DNA of 64,000 nucleotides, from contig NZ_CP045298.1 in assembly GCF_009363115.1 (NCBI RefSeq), forward strand, positions 1,379,001 through 1,443,000, given 5' to 3'. Numbering within the stretch: position 1 is the stretch's first letter; each line of letters opens with the position of its first letter. This DNA is from Paenibacillus brasilensis. GTDB lineage: Bacteria; Bacillota; Bacilli; Paenibacillales; Paenibacillaceae. The notes below the pieces were generated by a model. It had not been told where the DNA came from and did not search any database. It saw only the letters and a list, made by a program, of their open reading frames with translations. The translations under genes were made by a program, and so were the position numbers. Below, in pieces: positions 38,235-47,972 of this stretch.

Positions 38235-39028
38235 ATGATCCTACGCTTCGCAGACCTGTTGGCTCCCGCCTGCGCCTATGGGCGATAGCTATTCTGCTAA
38301 TCATTATTTATATTTGGGCTTTTCGCGGGATGCAGTTTGAAGGATTACAGGGAACGGCCAAAAGTGTCTCTGTCGCTATATTGGACGGCTTTCTCCATCC
38401 CGACTGGTCATTCGTCTACATCCCTGAAGGAGAGGATTTATTGCGCGGGCTGCTGGATACGCTGGTCATTTCAATTCTCGGAACCTTCGTATCCGCGTTT
38501 GTCTGTCTTCCATTCGCCTTTTGGGCGTCCAGCAATTTGACCCGATTGCGTCCCCTATCAGGCAGCGGGAAATTTGTACTTAGTGTCATCCGGGTATTTC
38601 CCGAAATGATCGTCGCCATTCTGTTTATTAAAGCCGTTGGACCCGGCTCGTTTGCCGGGGTGCTTGCCCTTGGTATTCACTCGATCGGCATGCTGGCGAA
38701 GCTATTTTCAGAAACGATCGAAAGCGTCGATCACGGGCCGCAGGAAGCCTTGGTCGCGTGTGGCGCCAATCGTCTGCAGGTGATTTTCTTCGCCGTACTG
38801 CCGCAGGTGATCCCACAGTTTCTTTCCTATTCGCTTTATCGTTTTGAAATTAATATCCGCTCCGCCACCACACTCGGTCTGGTCGGTGCAGGCGGTATTG
38901 GTACTCCGCTGCTGTTTGCACTCCAAATGCGAAACTGGAACCGCGTAGGCGTTATTTTACTGGGCATTGTGGTCCTGATCATTTTGACGGATCTGATTTC
39001 CGGCTGGCTGCGCAAACGGATCGTATAG
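38231..39028 (+). CDS. phnE: Phosphonate ABC transporter permease 2
   Basis: A 265-residue paralogue of the preceding permease, with the same plan: VIRVFPEMIVAILFIKAVGP, coupling loop EALVACGANRLQVIFFAVLP and [20 protein letters not shown] at the C-terminus. It ends the operon just before a strong terminator. Importers with two PhnE genes are common in Bacillales and usually have no linked degradation genes, as here. Confidence 0.9.
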   Translation: MNDPTLRRPVGSRLRLWAIAILLIIIYIWAFRGMQFEGLQGTAKSVSVAILDGFLHPDWSFVYIPEGEDLLRGLLDTLVISILGTFVSAFVCLPFAFWASSNLTRLRPLSGSGKFVLSVIRVFPEMIVAILFIKAVGPGSFAGVLALGIHSIGMLAKLFSETIESVDHGPQEALVACGANRLQVIFFAVLPQVIPQFLSYSLYRFEINIRSATTLGLVGAGGIGTPLLFALQMRNWNRVGVILLGIVVLIILTDLISGWLRKRIV

Positions 39029-39066
39029 TCTTTTTATTTATATAATTTATAAGCTAGAAGCCCAAT

Positions 39067-39126
39067 AAAGCCTCTTCTGTGTAAAAGGGAAGTGTCCCAC
39101 TCCCATTCACACAGAAGGAGGCTTTT
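39067..39126. terminator. Bidirectional terminator of the phn operon
   Basis: AAAGCCTC and TTCTGTGT pair with ACACAGAA and GGAGGCTTTT across a 20-nt loop, between convergent genes. Confidence 0.88.
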
Positions 39127-39131
39127 CCTAT

Positions 39132-40262
39132 TCAACAAATCCTCGCCAGCTCATCCATCACCCGCCTAATCTCCTCAGCTGTATTGTAAAAATGCGGAGC
39201 TACACGGATGACATCCTTTCGTGCCGAAACGATCATATTTTGGCTTCTCAAACGCATCTCCACAGCCGTTACGTCTGCTACTTCAACAGCGAGCAGGCTT
39301 GGTAATGTGCCTCCCCTGTAAGGTATACGTATGTTCAGTCCTTTGCGACTTCCATACGCAACGGAAAACTCCAACAATTCACTCATATATGCCTGAATAT
39401 TCGTGACCCCGATCTCCAGCAGCAGCTTTAAGGCCGCATTCGCGGCAAAAATGCTGATGAACGAAGGCAATCCCGACTCGAAGCGTCGGGTTCCCACCGC
39501 CGGAACCGGGTGAGCAATATCAAACCGGGAAGCAAGCTCCTGTCCTAGCCAGCCCGTAAGTCGAGGCTTGAAGCGGTCTATTCGATCCTTGCTTACATAC
39601 AGAAAAGCCACTCCTGGTATTCCCAACATATATTTACGTGCTCCAGTCACCAGAATATCTATGCCCATTGCCTTTACATCCACCGGAATGACCCCCGCTG
39701 ACTGATAGGCATCCACAAACAGCAGCGCCTGATTTTGATGAGCTATAGCTGCAATGGATTTTAGATCCTGCTGAAATCCATGGGTATAATTCACATGGGA
39801 TGCTATAACGAGTGCAGTTTTTTCCGTAATATGCTCCTTATACTGCTCTATCGTAACCTCTCCTTCGATGGAGGGGATACAACGGATGTGATCACGGAAC
39901 AACTCCTGTGCTTGCCAAATGTGTCCCACCGTCGGAAAGTCGGTGTCCGCATATACAATGCCTTCTTTTCCCGGTACATAAGGAAGTGCAGTCGCCACCC
40001 CGGCAATGGCCTCAGAGGCTGAGGACAGCACTGCAATTTCGTCAGGCTCCGCCCCGATTAGCTTGGCAAAATGCGCTCTGGCTTCCTCCAAGCGTGCCAT
40101 AGACAGCTCGCCGTTATTGCCATATTGCAGCAAGCTTCGATGGTACTCCTCAATTGCAGCAGAAACCTGCCTCGATACAGCCCCTTGGGAACAGCTCCCA
40201 ACATGGATATGTGAGGACAGCACCGGAAACACCTGACGGTAGGACTGAAACGGATGTTTCAT
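39132..40262 (-). CDS. Class V aminotransferase-fold PLP enzyme
   Basis: About 376 residues from MKHPFQSYRQVFPVLSSHIH (AGGAGG and AAGGG upstream); an in-frame start 50 codons earlier lacks family sequence. PLP-site features: SSASEAIAGVATAL, the Asp in FVDAYQSAGVIPVDV and the Schiff-base Lys in VTGARKYMLGIPGVAF. It resembles isopenicillin-N-epimerase/cysteine-desulfurase-like enzymes without the IscS cysteine loop, so the substrate is unclear. It lies downstream of sulfate uptake genes, about 220 bp beyond cysW and past a hairpin, so a sulfur link is only suggestive. Confidence 0.82.
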   Translation of the reverse strand: MKHPFQSYRQVFPVLSSHIHVGSCSQGAVSRQVSAAIEEYHRSLLQYGNNGELSMARLEEARAHFAKLIGAEPDEIAVLSSASEAIAGVATALPYVPGKEGIVYADTDFPTVGHIWQAQELFRDHIRCIPSIEGEVTIEQYKEHITEKTALVIASHVNYTHGFQQDLKSIAAIAHQNQALLFVDAYQSAGVIPVDVKAMGIDILVTGARKYMLGIPGVAFLYVSKDRIDRFKPRLTGWLGQELASRFDIAHPVPAVGTRRFESGLPSFISIFAANAALKLLLEIGVTNIQAYMSELLEFSVAYGSRKGLNIRIPYRGGTLPSLLAVEVADVTAVEMRLRSQNMIVSARKDVIRVAPHFYNTAEEIRRVMDELARIC

Positions 40263-40333
40263 ATTCCCTTCGCTCCTCCTGGACACAGCTGCGTGCCTTG
40301 ATATGATCATTTTATTATCCATAGAAGCCGGCT

Positions 40334-40398
40334 TAGAACAAGAGCCTCCCTTCCATCTTCTCGTCGGTAATAAGACGATAGACACCAAGAGAGGCTCT
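40334..40398 (-). terminator. Terminator-like hairpin after the sulfate transport genes
   Basis: On the minus strand AGAGCCTC pairs with GAGGCTCT around a 40-nt loop, followed by TGTTCT. The T-tract is weak, so read-through into the PLP enzyme is possible. Confidence 0.5.
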
Positions 40399-40480
40399 AT
40401 GGGCTCAAGCACATTCGCTTGTTACGTTTATCCTAAAGTCAATCATGCAATAAGCCCGCTGAAAGAGCACAGGACCAAAA

Positions 40481-41362
40481 TTAATGTCCGCGCTTGCGCC
40501 CAAACCAGCTTTTAAGCACCAAGGTAGCGAGAGCCAGAAGCAGCAGCAACGAAGCCACGGCAAAGGATGCCGAAAATTGATATTCATTATACAAAATCTC
40601 CACATGCAGCGGCAGTGTGTTCGTCTCTCCCCGGATATGTCCGGAGACGACGGACACCGCGCCGAATTCCCCCATGGCTCTCGCATTACATAGAATGATG
40701 CCATAGAGCAGACCCCATTTGATATTCGGCAGCGTCACCTTCCAAAAAATACGCCAGCCGCGAGCGCCCAGCATAACAGCCGCCTCTTCCTCCTGCTGTC
40801 CCTGATCCTCCATCATGGGAATGAGTTCGCGCGCCACAAACGGAAAGGTGATGAACAGCGTTGCCAAAATAATGCCCGGCAAGGCAAATATTATTTTAAT
40901 ATCATGCTCATCCAGCCACGGCCCAAGCCAGCCTTGTGCGCCAAACACCAACACATACATCAATCCGCCGACGACAGGTGAGATCGCGAAGGGTAAATCA
41001 ATCAAGGTGACCAGCAAGCCTTTGCCGCGAAATTGAAATTTTGTGATCAGCCAAGCGGCGGCTACGCCAAATACCGTATTCAGCGGCACCGTTATGGCTG
41101 CCACCAGCAGCGTCAGCTGTAACGCGGACATCGCGTCCGGGTCCCGCAACGCTTCGATGTATACACTCCAGCCCTGCTTGAGTGCTTCGGTAAGCACGAC
41201 GATCAGCGGCAATACCAGCACCCATAGCAAAGCAAGAAAAGCAGCACCAATCAGCGTCCACTTTACCCAGGGTGCCTCGCTTGTAACCCTGTGGGGCGGT
41301 GCAGATGAAGGTACTGGTGCATGAGCAAGCCCCTGCCCCGTTATCGCTTGTGACATGATCAT
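40481..41362 (-). CDS. cysW: Sulfate ABC transporter permease CysW
   Basis: A 293-residue permease with six helices. The coupling loop [20 protein letters not shown] and the C-terminal [20 protein letters not shown] are the standard CysW hallmarks. It pairs with CysT encoded 40 bp upstream; both follow the binding-protein gene. The usual ATPase gene cysA is absent from the cluster, so a subunit from elsewhere must energise it. Confidence 0.92.
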   Translation of the reverse strand: MIMSQAITGQGLAHAPVPSSAPPHRVTSEAPWVKWTLIGAAFLALLWVLVLPLIVVLTEALKQGWSVYIEALRDPDAMSALQLTLLVAAITVPLNTVFGVAAAWLITKFQFRGKGLLVTLIDLPFAISPVVGGLMYVLVFGAQGWLGPWLDEHDIKIIFALPGIILATLFITFPFVARELIPMMEDQGQQEEEAAVMLGARGWRIFWKVTLPNIKWGLLYGIILCNARAMGEFGAVSVVSGHIRGETNTLPLHVEILYNEYQFSASFAVASLLLLLALATLVLKSWFGRKRGH

Positions 41363-41403
41363 GTCCCTCCTTAGAACGCGGCTGTACCGCTGCCCTACAT
41401 TAA

Positions 41404-42237
41404 TTATATGGCACGACGCCGTGACCAGCGTTGAATGCTATTAATCACAAATAACAGCAAGAACGAAATTACCAGCAGCATCATCGCTACTGCCGTTGCT
41501 CCTGCATAGTCATTTTGCTCCAGCTTGGACATAATGAGCAGCGGAGCAATCTCGGTTTTCATCGGCATATTGCCGGAGATGAAGACAACAGAACCGTACT
41601 CGCCAATGCCCCGGGCAAATGCGAGTGCAAAGCCCGTCAGCAGCGGCGGAATCAACTCCGGCAAAATCACGCTGCGGAAGGTACGCCATCTGCCCGCTCC
41701 CAGCGTTGCAGCAACCTCTTCCTCGTCCTTGTCCATCTCCTCCAGCACTGGCTGCACCGTCCGCACGACAAACGGAATGCCGATAAACATCAGCGCAAGT
41801 GTAATGCCCGTCTGCGAATACGCCATCTTCCAGCCCAACGGTTCGAACAGCGAACCGATCCAACCATTTGGCGCATATAGAGCGGTCAAAGCAACACCCG
41901 CAACTGCAGTAGGCAAAGCAAAGGGCAGATCAATGACCGCATCGAAAATCCGTTTTCCCGGAAACTCATACCGCACCAATACCCAGGCTATCAATAAGCC
42001 GAGAAACAGGTCGATCAAAGCCGCTGCCGCGGCACACAGAAAGCTGACCTTGTAGGAAGCCAGCACCCTCACATCCGTTGCCACGTCCCAAAATTTCTCC
42101 CACGTCAGTCCGGTTGAGTTCAGAAGCAGCGCCGATAAAGGCAGCAGCACCACCAAACTAAGGTACAGCACACTATAACCCATCGTTAACCCGAATCCGG
42201 GAAGTACGCGTTTTCGGGTGGCTTGCACTTGACTCAT
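41404..42237 (-). CDS. cysT: Sulfate ABC transporter permease CysT
   Basis: A 277-residue permease. Key segments are [20 protein letters not shown], coupling loop [20 protein letters not shown] and [20 protein letters not shown]. It starts about 85 bp after the binding-protein gene and precedes cysW, the conserved order. It imports sulfate or thiosulfate. Confidence 0.93.
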   Translation of the reverse strand: MSQVQATRKRVLPGFGLTMGYSVLYLSLVVLLPLSALLLNSTGLTWEKFWDVATDVRVLASYKVSFLCAAAAALIDLFLGLLIAWVLVRYEFPGKRIFDAVIDLPFALPTAVAGVALTALYAPNGWIGSLFEPLGWKMAYSQTGITLALMFIGIPFVVRTVQPVLEEMDKDEEEVAATLGAGRWRTFRSVILPELIPPLLTGFALAFARGIGEYGSVVFISGNMPMKTEIAPLLIMSKLEQNDYAGATAVAMMLLVISFLLLFVINSIQRWSRRRAI

Positions 42238-42322
42238 GTTCTGTCCATCCCTCTCTGAAATCCTTTCACTCTAAACGCTTGCGTATTACCGATCCTCTCC
42301 GACTTGACAGACGACTTATTTA

Positions 42323-43369
42323 TCAACTGCCGGGTACATAAATCTGGTCAAAAATACCCTTATCACTAAAATGCTTCTGCTGCGTTTCCTTCCACGTTCC
42401 AAAAACATCCTTCAAGGTTACGAGCTCCATATCCGGAAATTGATTCTTGAATTTCGCCTTTACACTATCCAGCGTTGGACGGTAATAGTTCTTGGCTGCA
42501 ATGGTCTGCCCTTCTTCACTGTACAAATATTTCAGGTACGCGTCCGCTACCTCACGTGTGCCTTTTTTATCTACAACCTTATCGACGATCGCCACCGGAG
42601 GCTCAGCCAAAATACTGATCGACGGATACACGATATCAAACTTATCCGCACCCAGCTCCTTCACAGAGAGCAATGCTTCATTTTCCCAAGCAATCAGCAC
42701 ATCGCCAATTCCACGCTCCACAAAGGTCGTAGTCGCCCCGCGCGCTCCGCTATCCAGTACCGGTACGTGCTTGTATAGCTCCTGTACAAACTGCTGAGCT
42801 TTTGCTTCATCGTTATTGTTTTTCTTGAGCGCATAGGCCCAAGCCGCAAGATAGTTCCAACGGGCTCCACCCGAAGTTTTAGGATTTGGTGTGATGACCT
42901 GCACATCACCACGGATTAAATCATCCCAGTCCTTGATCCCTTTCGGATTGCCTTTGCGCACTAACAGCACGATGGTTGAAGTGTATGGAGAGCTGTTATG
43001 CTCATATTTATTTTGCCATCCCTCTTTAATAAGTCCTTTTTCCTGTAGCGCATCAATATCATAGCCCAGGGCCAGAGTGACCACATCCGCATCCAGTCCA
43101 TCCTGCACAGAGCGACTTTGCTTGCCAGATCCCCCATGGGACTGCTTGATCGTCACCTTCTGCCCTTTCTCCTTTTCCCAATGCGCGGCAAACGCTTTAT
43201 TATATGCCTCATACAGCTCACGGGTAGGGTCATAAGAAACGTTAAGCAACTCGACATCCTTGGAGCCGGAAGCTGAGCTCCCCTCCTTACTTGCCCCGCA
43301 AGCACTTAGCATAATCGTTAAAACCAAAGATAGTCCGAGAATAAGTCCAATTTTCCATTTACTCTTCAT
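42323..43369 (-). CDS. sbp: Sulfate/thiosulfate-binding lipoprotein
   Basis: About 348 residues from ATG 43369 ([20 protein letters not shown]), seven bases after AGGGG; the lipobox is LSACGAS. Ligand-site sequences match sulfate-binding proteins: [60 protein letters not shown]. It heads the sbp-cysT-cysW cluster. A ~90-nt leader with a strong stem lies upstream and may control expression. Confidence 0.93.
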   Translation of the reverse strand: MKSKWKIGLILGLSLVLTIMLSACGASKEGSSASGSKDVELLNVSYDPTRELYEAYNKAFAAHWEKEKGQKVTIKQSHGGSGKQSRSVQDGLDADVVTLALGYDIDALQEKGLIKEGWQNKYEHNSSPYTSTIVLLVRKGNPKGIKDWDDLIRGDVQVITPNPKTSGGARWNYLAAWAYALKKNNNDEAKAQQFVQELYKHVPVLDSGARGATTTFVERGIGDVLIAWENEALLSVKELGADKFDIVYPSISILAEPPVAIVDKVVDKKGTREVADAYLKYLYSEEGQTIAAKNYYRPTLDSVKAKFKNQFPDMELVTLKDVFGTWKETQQKHFSDKGIFDQIYVPGS

Positions 43370-43440
43370 CAAGACACCCCTAATTCTATGTATTTTGTGA
43401 AAACACATTCATTTACGCCTGTTATTTACAGGCCTATTCA

Positions 43441-43540
43441 GAAAAATAGCGGAGAATTCCCTGATGCAGCTCTGATAGGTCAAACCTGTCGCGTGGACAG
43501 TATCTGCCTGCTGTTCCTAGAGGTTCTCCGCCACAATGGC
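43441..43540 (-). promoter_or_regulatory. Structured leader upstream of sbp
   Basis: On the minus strand GCGGAGAA (43524-43531) pairs with TTCTCCGC (43449-43456) and is followed at once by TATTTTTC, like a terminator closing a ~65-nt folded insert that contains ACTGTCC/CGACAGG pieces. It lies about 75 bp before the sbp start, so it could be an attenuator. It does not match the S-box or T-box motifs I can recognise. The remaining gap to 43754 is AT-rich. Confidence 0.45.
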
Positions 43541-43690
43541 GTGATCATAATGACCATACTTTAATACTTTAAATCTTTAATTCCTACCTGTTTAATGAGT
43601 TATACGAATATAATACGAGTGTTTATGAACAATGTCAAACTTTTTTTTGGCATGGGCTATCTGTGTTTTGTTTGCTTCAAAGAGAGAGGA

Positions 43691-43722
43691 CAGCCAGAAA
43701 CATGAAAGTATGTTTCCGACTG
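43691..43722 (-). terminator. Hairpin after the lipoprotein gene
   Basis: CAGCCAGAAACAT pairs (two G-U) with ATGTTTCCGACTG 30-60 bp past the stop at 43755. No clear T-tract. Confidence 0.4.
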
Positions 43723-43754
43723 CTTAGGGGTTATTTTCACACGCGGAGTATTGC

Positions 43755-44438
43755 TTAGTTGGCCACGGTTTCAAGATTAATCGAAAAAACTCCAAAAAGC
43801 TTCGGATTGTCGGTGTCTCTTCTTAACCACAGCTCACCCGAGCCAACCATAACTCCTTGGTAATTGACAAACAAATCATCCGTCTTTTGGTTCACCAGCG
43901 CTTCACGAATCGCATCCGTAAAAATCTGATCATACTTGGCAATAAAGTCTTTCTTATTCGGAATCGTTAGCGATTTCTCGCTATCATTGACACGCAAAGG
44001 GTAAAAAATATAATTGGCCACCTTCTCTTTGTCATTGTCGGCAACAGCCTTTTGTAACGCTTTGAACGTGTTCAAAAACGCTTTAGGGTCTTGAATGCCT
44101 GCTACCTCAAAAGGATTTTGAGATGGATTGGAGGGTGTCGGGGAAGAAACTGCATCCGATGAAGCAGCCGGGACCGAAGGAGTGGACTTTTGCGCGTCAT
44201 TGCTGCTGTTTTCTGCATTCCCACTCTCTTTGGCTGCTTTGTCATTTTGGGCTGAACCGCTACGATTCGCATCGGCTCCGTTCTCAATCACGCTTGTACT
44301 GCTTCCGGTATTGTTGGCTTCAGCATTCTTATCCTGGCCGCAGCCAGCAAGAGCAACAAATGTAAGTGTAAGTAAAACGGCTGTGAGCGACAGCTTACGT
44401 GACAGCTTTTGATTACCGAATTCATGGTTTTTGGGCAC
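43755..44438 (-). CDS. Ser/Asn-rich lipoprotein of unknown function
   Basis: 227 residues. A positively charged start (KLSRKLSL) leads to a hydrophobic segment and lipobox LAGCGQ. A low-complexity linker (residues ~37-115, rich in Ser, Asn, Ala and Pro) acts as a wall-spanning spacer. The C-terminal ~110 residues (AFLNTFKALQKAVADNDKEK, YPLRVNDSEKSLTIPNKKDF) are folded and resemble NTF2/SnoaL-like domains, a weak impression only. Monocistronic. Not recognised as a named family. Confidence 0.7.
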   Translation of the reverse strand: MPKNHEFGNQKLSRKLSLTAVLLTLTFVALAGCGQDKNAEANNTGSSTSVIENGADANRSGSAQNDKAAKESGNAENSSNDAQKSTPSVPAASSDAVSSPTPSNPSQNPFEVAGIQDPKAFLNTFKALQKAVADNDKEKVANYIFYPLRVNDSEKSLTIPNKKDFIAKYDQIFTDAIREALVNQKTDDLFVNYQGVMVGSGELWLRRDTDNPKLFGVFSINLETVAN

Positions 44439-44557
44439 AACGGGTCATCCTTTCTGCTTCTGCTTTCTGCTCTGGCCTATTCTGTTCATTAAGTTCAACC
44501 GTTCTATTGTAACATAGTAGGCTAATGACCGCATGTCGTGCCCATTCTGGAAGGAGC

Positions 44558-45055
44558 TTACAGTGTAATATATGCGAAAGTTTTAACGGTTCCTTGCGAT
44601 CCATCGTCTGTGCTTACGTTCAAGATCAACTTATTCGAGGAGTCGCTTCCCGCTTCTGCCTGCCCCTCCTGCTTTACAAACAACAGATCATGGCGTTCTC
44701 CCGGCTGTAACGTTCGTTTAGTAAATCCGCTCGTTGTACCTTCCAAGTCTGATCCATTCGAACTGGTGAGGCTGTATTGTAAGGGTTGCTTTCCTGTATT
44801 TTTGATGCTGATGTACAGCTTGCGCCCCTCTTCAAATTTAAAGTCCGTTTGTCCTTGTCCTCCAAAGTGCATTCTTTGATCTTGTACGATACGCTTGGCT
44901 GCGTCTCCCTGCTTACTCTGCGCGCTAAGCGGAGCTGCCGGGTGCGTCACATACGACGTTGATGTTGATGTAGTATTCGTGGTATGGATACTGGCAAAAG
45001 TCGCATAACCTACGATCACCCCCGCAACGCCCATCCAAACCCATTTTTCCACCAT
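44558..45055 (-). CDS. Membrane-anchored surface protein of unknown function
   Basis: 165 residues from MVEKWVWMGVAGVIVGYATF (AGGAGG seven bases upstream). The N-terminal helix is an uncleaved anchor or signal peptide with no lipobox, followed by a Thr/Ser-rich stretch. The rest looks like a small beta-sandwich (KLYISIKNTGKQPLQYSLTS, LQPGERHDLLFV, KLILNVSTDDGSQGTVKTF), suggesting an outward-facing all-beta domain. No known partner; the divergent promoter regions show nothing specific. Confidence 0.65.
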   Translation of the reverse strand: MVEKWVWMGVAGVIVGYATFASIHTTNTTSTSTSYVTHPAAPLSAQSKQGDAAKRIVQDQRMHFGGQGQTDFKFEEGRKLYISIKNTGKQPLQYSLTSSNGSDLEGTTSGFTKRTLQPGERHDLLFVKQEGQAEAGSDSSNKLILNVSTDDGSQGTVKTFAYITL

Positions 45056-45071
45056 TTTATGCCCTCCTTCA

Positions 45072-45109
45072 CAAAAAAAGCCGAACTCATATCTATTATG
45101 AGTCCAGCT
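45072..45109 (-). terminator. Terminator of the TetR gene
   Basis: On the minus strand AGCTGGACTCATA pairs with TATGAGTTCGGCT and seven Ts follow, 85 bp past the stop at 45193. Confidence 0.8.
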
Positions 45110-45192
45110 GCCATATTTTCCAAACCGGATCAAAAGCATCCTCCGTTCATGTTCTCCTACTACACCAATGGCCCATGCCCGCTTTCATTTAC

Positions 45193-45767
45193 TCAATTCT
45201 GAATTAGTCCATGCCAGTAAATATCCCAAGAGCTTTCCAGACGCGGATCAAAATCGGCGGTTCCGTTATACACAAGCTCTACCAGCATGCCTTCGATTAA
45301 ATTCATATAAGCTGTTGCGGCAGATCGGGCTGGAACACGCAGCTTTACCGACGTTTCGGCCGCAATTCGCTCACACACCAAATTTGTCTTATGCTGGACA
45401 TAGCGTATAACCATGGCCTGAATTTGGGCCTCCAGATTGGACGGTATCAGAAAGCCGACATACAAAATCAAACGCAAATTCATGGCGCTCCCATAACGGT
45501 CCTTGAATTCGGCGATGAGCCCCCGCAGAACAGCTTCAAGCGGCTGCTCAGATTGCTCATGAAAATAACGATCCAACTCCAGAATTTCCTGCTTCACCGC
45601 ATCAGAAAATATATCCAAGAACAAATCATCTTTGCTTTTAAAATGGTTGTAAATAGACTGCTTCTTTATCCCTACCTCATCTGCAATCAATTGCAGAGAA
45701 GCGGCATCGTATCCCTTTCTCGCAAATTGATGCAAACCAGCCGTTTTAATTTTTTTTGCAGTGTCAT
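45193..45767 (-). pseudogene. TetR/AcrR-family regulator with a frameshift in codon ~9
   Basis: The body is a normal TetR: HTH GYDAASLQLIADEVGIKKQS then IYNHFKSKDDLFLDIF, and an alpha-helical ligand domain to residue ~190. The ATG at 45767 gives MTLQKK, but the run of eight As shifts the frame; nine As would read MTLQKKIKTAGLHQFARKGY. As written, only internal TTG or ATG codons remain in frame without a ribosome site. A palindrome ACGAACGTTCGT just upstream looks like its own operator. Probably intact in vivo if the homopolymer is miscounted. Target genes are not evident. Confidence 0.7.
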
Positions 45768-45782
45768 GTTTTCCGTTCCCTT

Positions 45783-45794
45783 ACGAACGTTCGT
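45783..45794. promoter_or_regulatory. TetR-type operator palindrome
   Basis: ACGAACGTTCGT is a perfect 12-bp palindrome 15 bp before the TetR start, typical of autoregulation. Confidence 0.55.
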
Positions 45795-45843
45795 CAGAAT
45801 GAACAACACTTTTTTTCTCTGATCACATTTCGACCTAAAAAAT

Positions 45844-45884
45844 GAAAAAAGCCGGAGCCCCTTTGAATTATGGGGACACCGGCT
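45844..45884 (-). terminator. Terminator of the deo cluster
   Basis: On the minus strand AGCCGGTGTCCCC pairs with GGGGCTCCGGCT, then six Ts, directly after pdp. Confidence 0.9.
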
Positions 45885-45891
45885 CTTGTGC

Positions 45892-47193
45892 TTATTCTGT
45901 CACCGTTCCGTAGATCAGCACTGGCGCTTCCGCTTGATCCGCAATCCGGATGTTCGCGTAGATTTTCTCCAGCACCTGGGCTACGTCTTCACGGTTCGCA
46001 TGGATGGTAACCAGCGAGTCGCCTTTTTTAACCGCATCGCCGACCTTTTTGTTCAGCATCAGGCCGACAGCCAGATCAATCTCGGATTCTTTGGTCGCAC
46101 GTCCTGCTCCAAGCAGCATCGCAGCCGTACCGATTTCGTCCGCTACGATCTCGGCCACCACACCATCCTGCTTCGCAGGTACTTCAATGAGATACTGTGC
46201 CTGCGGCAAGCGTTCAGGATGATCCACTACAGAAGCATCACCGCCCTGATTGGCAATAAACTCCTTGAATTTCTCCAGTGCTTTGCCGTTGCGAATCACT
46301 TCTTTGAGCTTCTCTTCAGCATTTTCGAGGGAATCTGCTTTCCCGGCCAAAAATACCATTTGGCTGCCCAAGGCCATACACAGCTCTTCCAGATCTTTGG
46401 GTCCTTCACCGCGCAGTGTATCAATCGCTTCTTTGACTTCCAGCGAGTTGCCAATGGCCAGACCCAGCGGTTGGCTCATATCAGAAATAACCGCCATCGT
46501 TTTGCGGCCGACATTATTCCCGATGCTTACCATCGCATGTGCCAGCTCTCTGGCATCGTCTACCGTTTTCATGAATGCGCCTGCACCTGTCTTGACATCC
46601 AATACGATGGCATCGGAGCCGGCTGCGATTTTTTTACTCATAATCGAACTGGCAATGAGCGGAATCGAGTTTACCGTTGCTGTAACGTCACGCAAGGCAT
46701 ACAGCTTTTTGTCCGCAGGCGTCAGGTTGCCGCTTTGTCCGACCACAGCAATTTTACTGCGGTTCACCAGCTCCACAAATTCATCCTTGCTGATTTCTAC
46801 GTGGAAGCCGGCGATGGCCTCCAGCTTGTCAATCGTTCCCCCGGTATGTCCGAGGCCGCGACCTGACATTTTTGCCACCGGAATGTCCAAGGCCGCTACG
46901 AGCGGGGCCAGTACCAGCGTTGTCGTATCGCCCACACCACCAGTCGAGTGCTTATCGACCTTTACTCCTTCAATCGCGGACAGATCAATCGTATCACCTG
47001 AATGGACCATCGCCATGGTCAGATCAGCACGTTCCCGTTCGGTCATATCTTTGAAGAAAATGGACATCGCCAATGCACTGACCTGATAGTCAGGAATTTC
47101 ACCCTGAGTGTAGCCTTGGATAATAAAATTAATTTCCTCCGTACTCAGTTCTTTTCCATCACGTTTTTTCTCGATCAAGTCTACCATTCTCAT
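45892..47193 (-). CDS. pdp: Pyrimidine-nucleoside phosphorylase
   Basis: A 433-residue enzyme that splits uridine and thymidine-type nucleosides with phosphate into base and (deoxy)ribose-1-phosphate. The phosphate-site motif [20 protein letters not shown] and [18 protein letters not shown] are conserved; [10 protein letters not shown] binds the base and sugar. It is the last gene of the deoB-deoD-pdp run. A long open frame on the opposite strand (45886-46866) is its shadow. Confidence 0.95.
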   Translation of the reverse strand: MRMVDLIEKKRDGKELSTEEINFIIQGYTQGEIPDYQVSALAMSIFFKDMTERERADLTMAMVHSGDTIDLSAIEGVKVDKHSTGGVGDTTTLVLAPLVAALDIPVAKMSGRGLGHTGGTIDKLEAIAGFHVEISKDEFVELVNRSKIAVVGQSGNLTPADKKLYALRDVTATVNSIPLIASSIMSKKIAAGSDAIVLDVKTGAGAFMKTVDDARELAHAMVSIGNNVGRKTMAVISDMSQPLGLAIGNSLEVKEAIDTLRGEGPKDLEELCMALGSQMVFLAGKADSLENAEEKLKEVIRNGKALEKFKEFIANQGGDASVVDHPERLPQAQYLIEVPAKQDGVVAEIVADEIGTAAMLLGAGRATKESEIDLAVGLMLNKKVGDAVKKGDSLVTIHANREDVAQVLEKIYANIRIADQAEAPVLIYGTVTE

Positions 47194-47225
47194 ATGTCAT
47201 TACTCCTCACTGTGCGTATGATCGT

Positions 47226-47933
47226 TTACAGGGATACTGCTGTATCCAGTGCAACTTCCATCATTTCTTTAAAGGTGGTTTGCCGTTCTTCCGCCGTTGT
47301 TTCTTCACCTGTCAGCAAATGATCGCTTACCGTCAAAATTGTCAGCGCGTTAACGCCAAATTTGGCTGCCAGCGTATACAAAGCCGAAGTCTCCATTTCG
47401 ACACCCAGCACGCCGTATTCCATCAGCTTTTGCACCACTGATTTGTCATCACGATAGAAGCTGTCCGAACTGAATACGTTGCCGACATGCATGTTCAAGC
47501 CTTTGGCAACACCGCGATCATAAGCGCCCTTTAAAAGAGGGAAGCTGGCAATCGGCGAATAGTCGTAGCCGCCAAAGATATGACGGTTCATGCCAGAATC
47601 CGTACACGAAGCCTGTGCCAAAATCACGTCACGAACATGCACATGCTCCTTCATCCCGCCGCATGTGCCTACACGGAACAAGTTTTTTACACCGTACTCG
47701 CTGATCAGCTCATTGACATAAATACTGATCGAAGGCAGTCCCATTCCGGTTCCCTGTACAGACAGGCGTTTGCCTTGATACGTTCCCGTAAATCCGAGCA
47801 TTCCGCGTACCTCGTTGTAGCAGGTCACGTCCTCCAGATACGTTTCAGCGATAAACTTCGCCCGCAGCGGGTCTCCTGGCAGCAAAATCGTTTCTGCAAT
47901 TTCTCCTGGCTTAGCTCCAATGTGTACACTCAT
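47226..47933 (-). CDS. deoD: Purine-nucleoside phosphorylase (DeoD type)
   Basis: A 235-residue hexameric-class phosphorylase starting [20 protein letters not shown] (GGAGG upstream; an ATG 21 bases earlier overlaps it). [29 protein letters not shown] and the catalytic Asp in [11 protein letters not shown] are present. It releases deoxyribose-1-phosphate, which DeoB isomerises. Confidence 0.95.
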   Translation of the reverse strand: MSVHIGAKPGEIAETILLPGDPLRAKFIAETYLEDVTCYNEVRGMLGFTGTYQGKRLSVQGTGMGLPSISIYVNELISEYGVKNLFRVGTCGGMKEHVHVRDVILAQASCTDSGMNRHIFGGYDYSPIASFPLLKGAYDRGVAKGLNMHVGNVFSSDSFYRDDKSVVQKLMEYGVLGVEMETSALYTLAAKFGVNALTILTVSDHLLTGEETTAEERQTTFKEMMEVALDTAVSL

Positions 47934-47972
47934 TGTTCTATTCCTCCGTCCCATTTGTCCGTGATTATATAA

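Noticed and set aside
45886-46866. Long plus-strand frame of 326 codons
   Set aside because: It is antisense to pdp, whose protein is clearly conserved; no ribosome site. Same for the plus-strand frame at 46250-47086.
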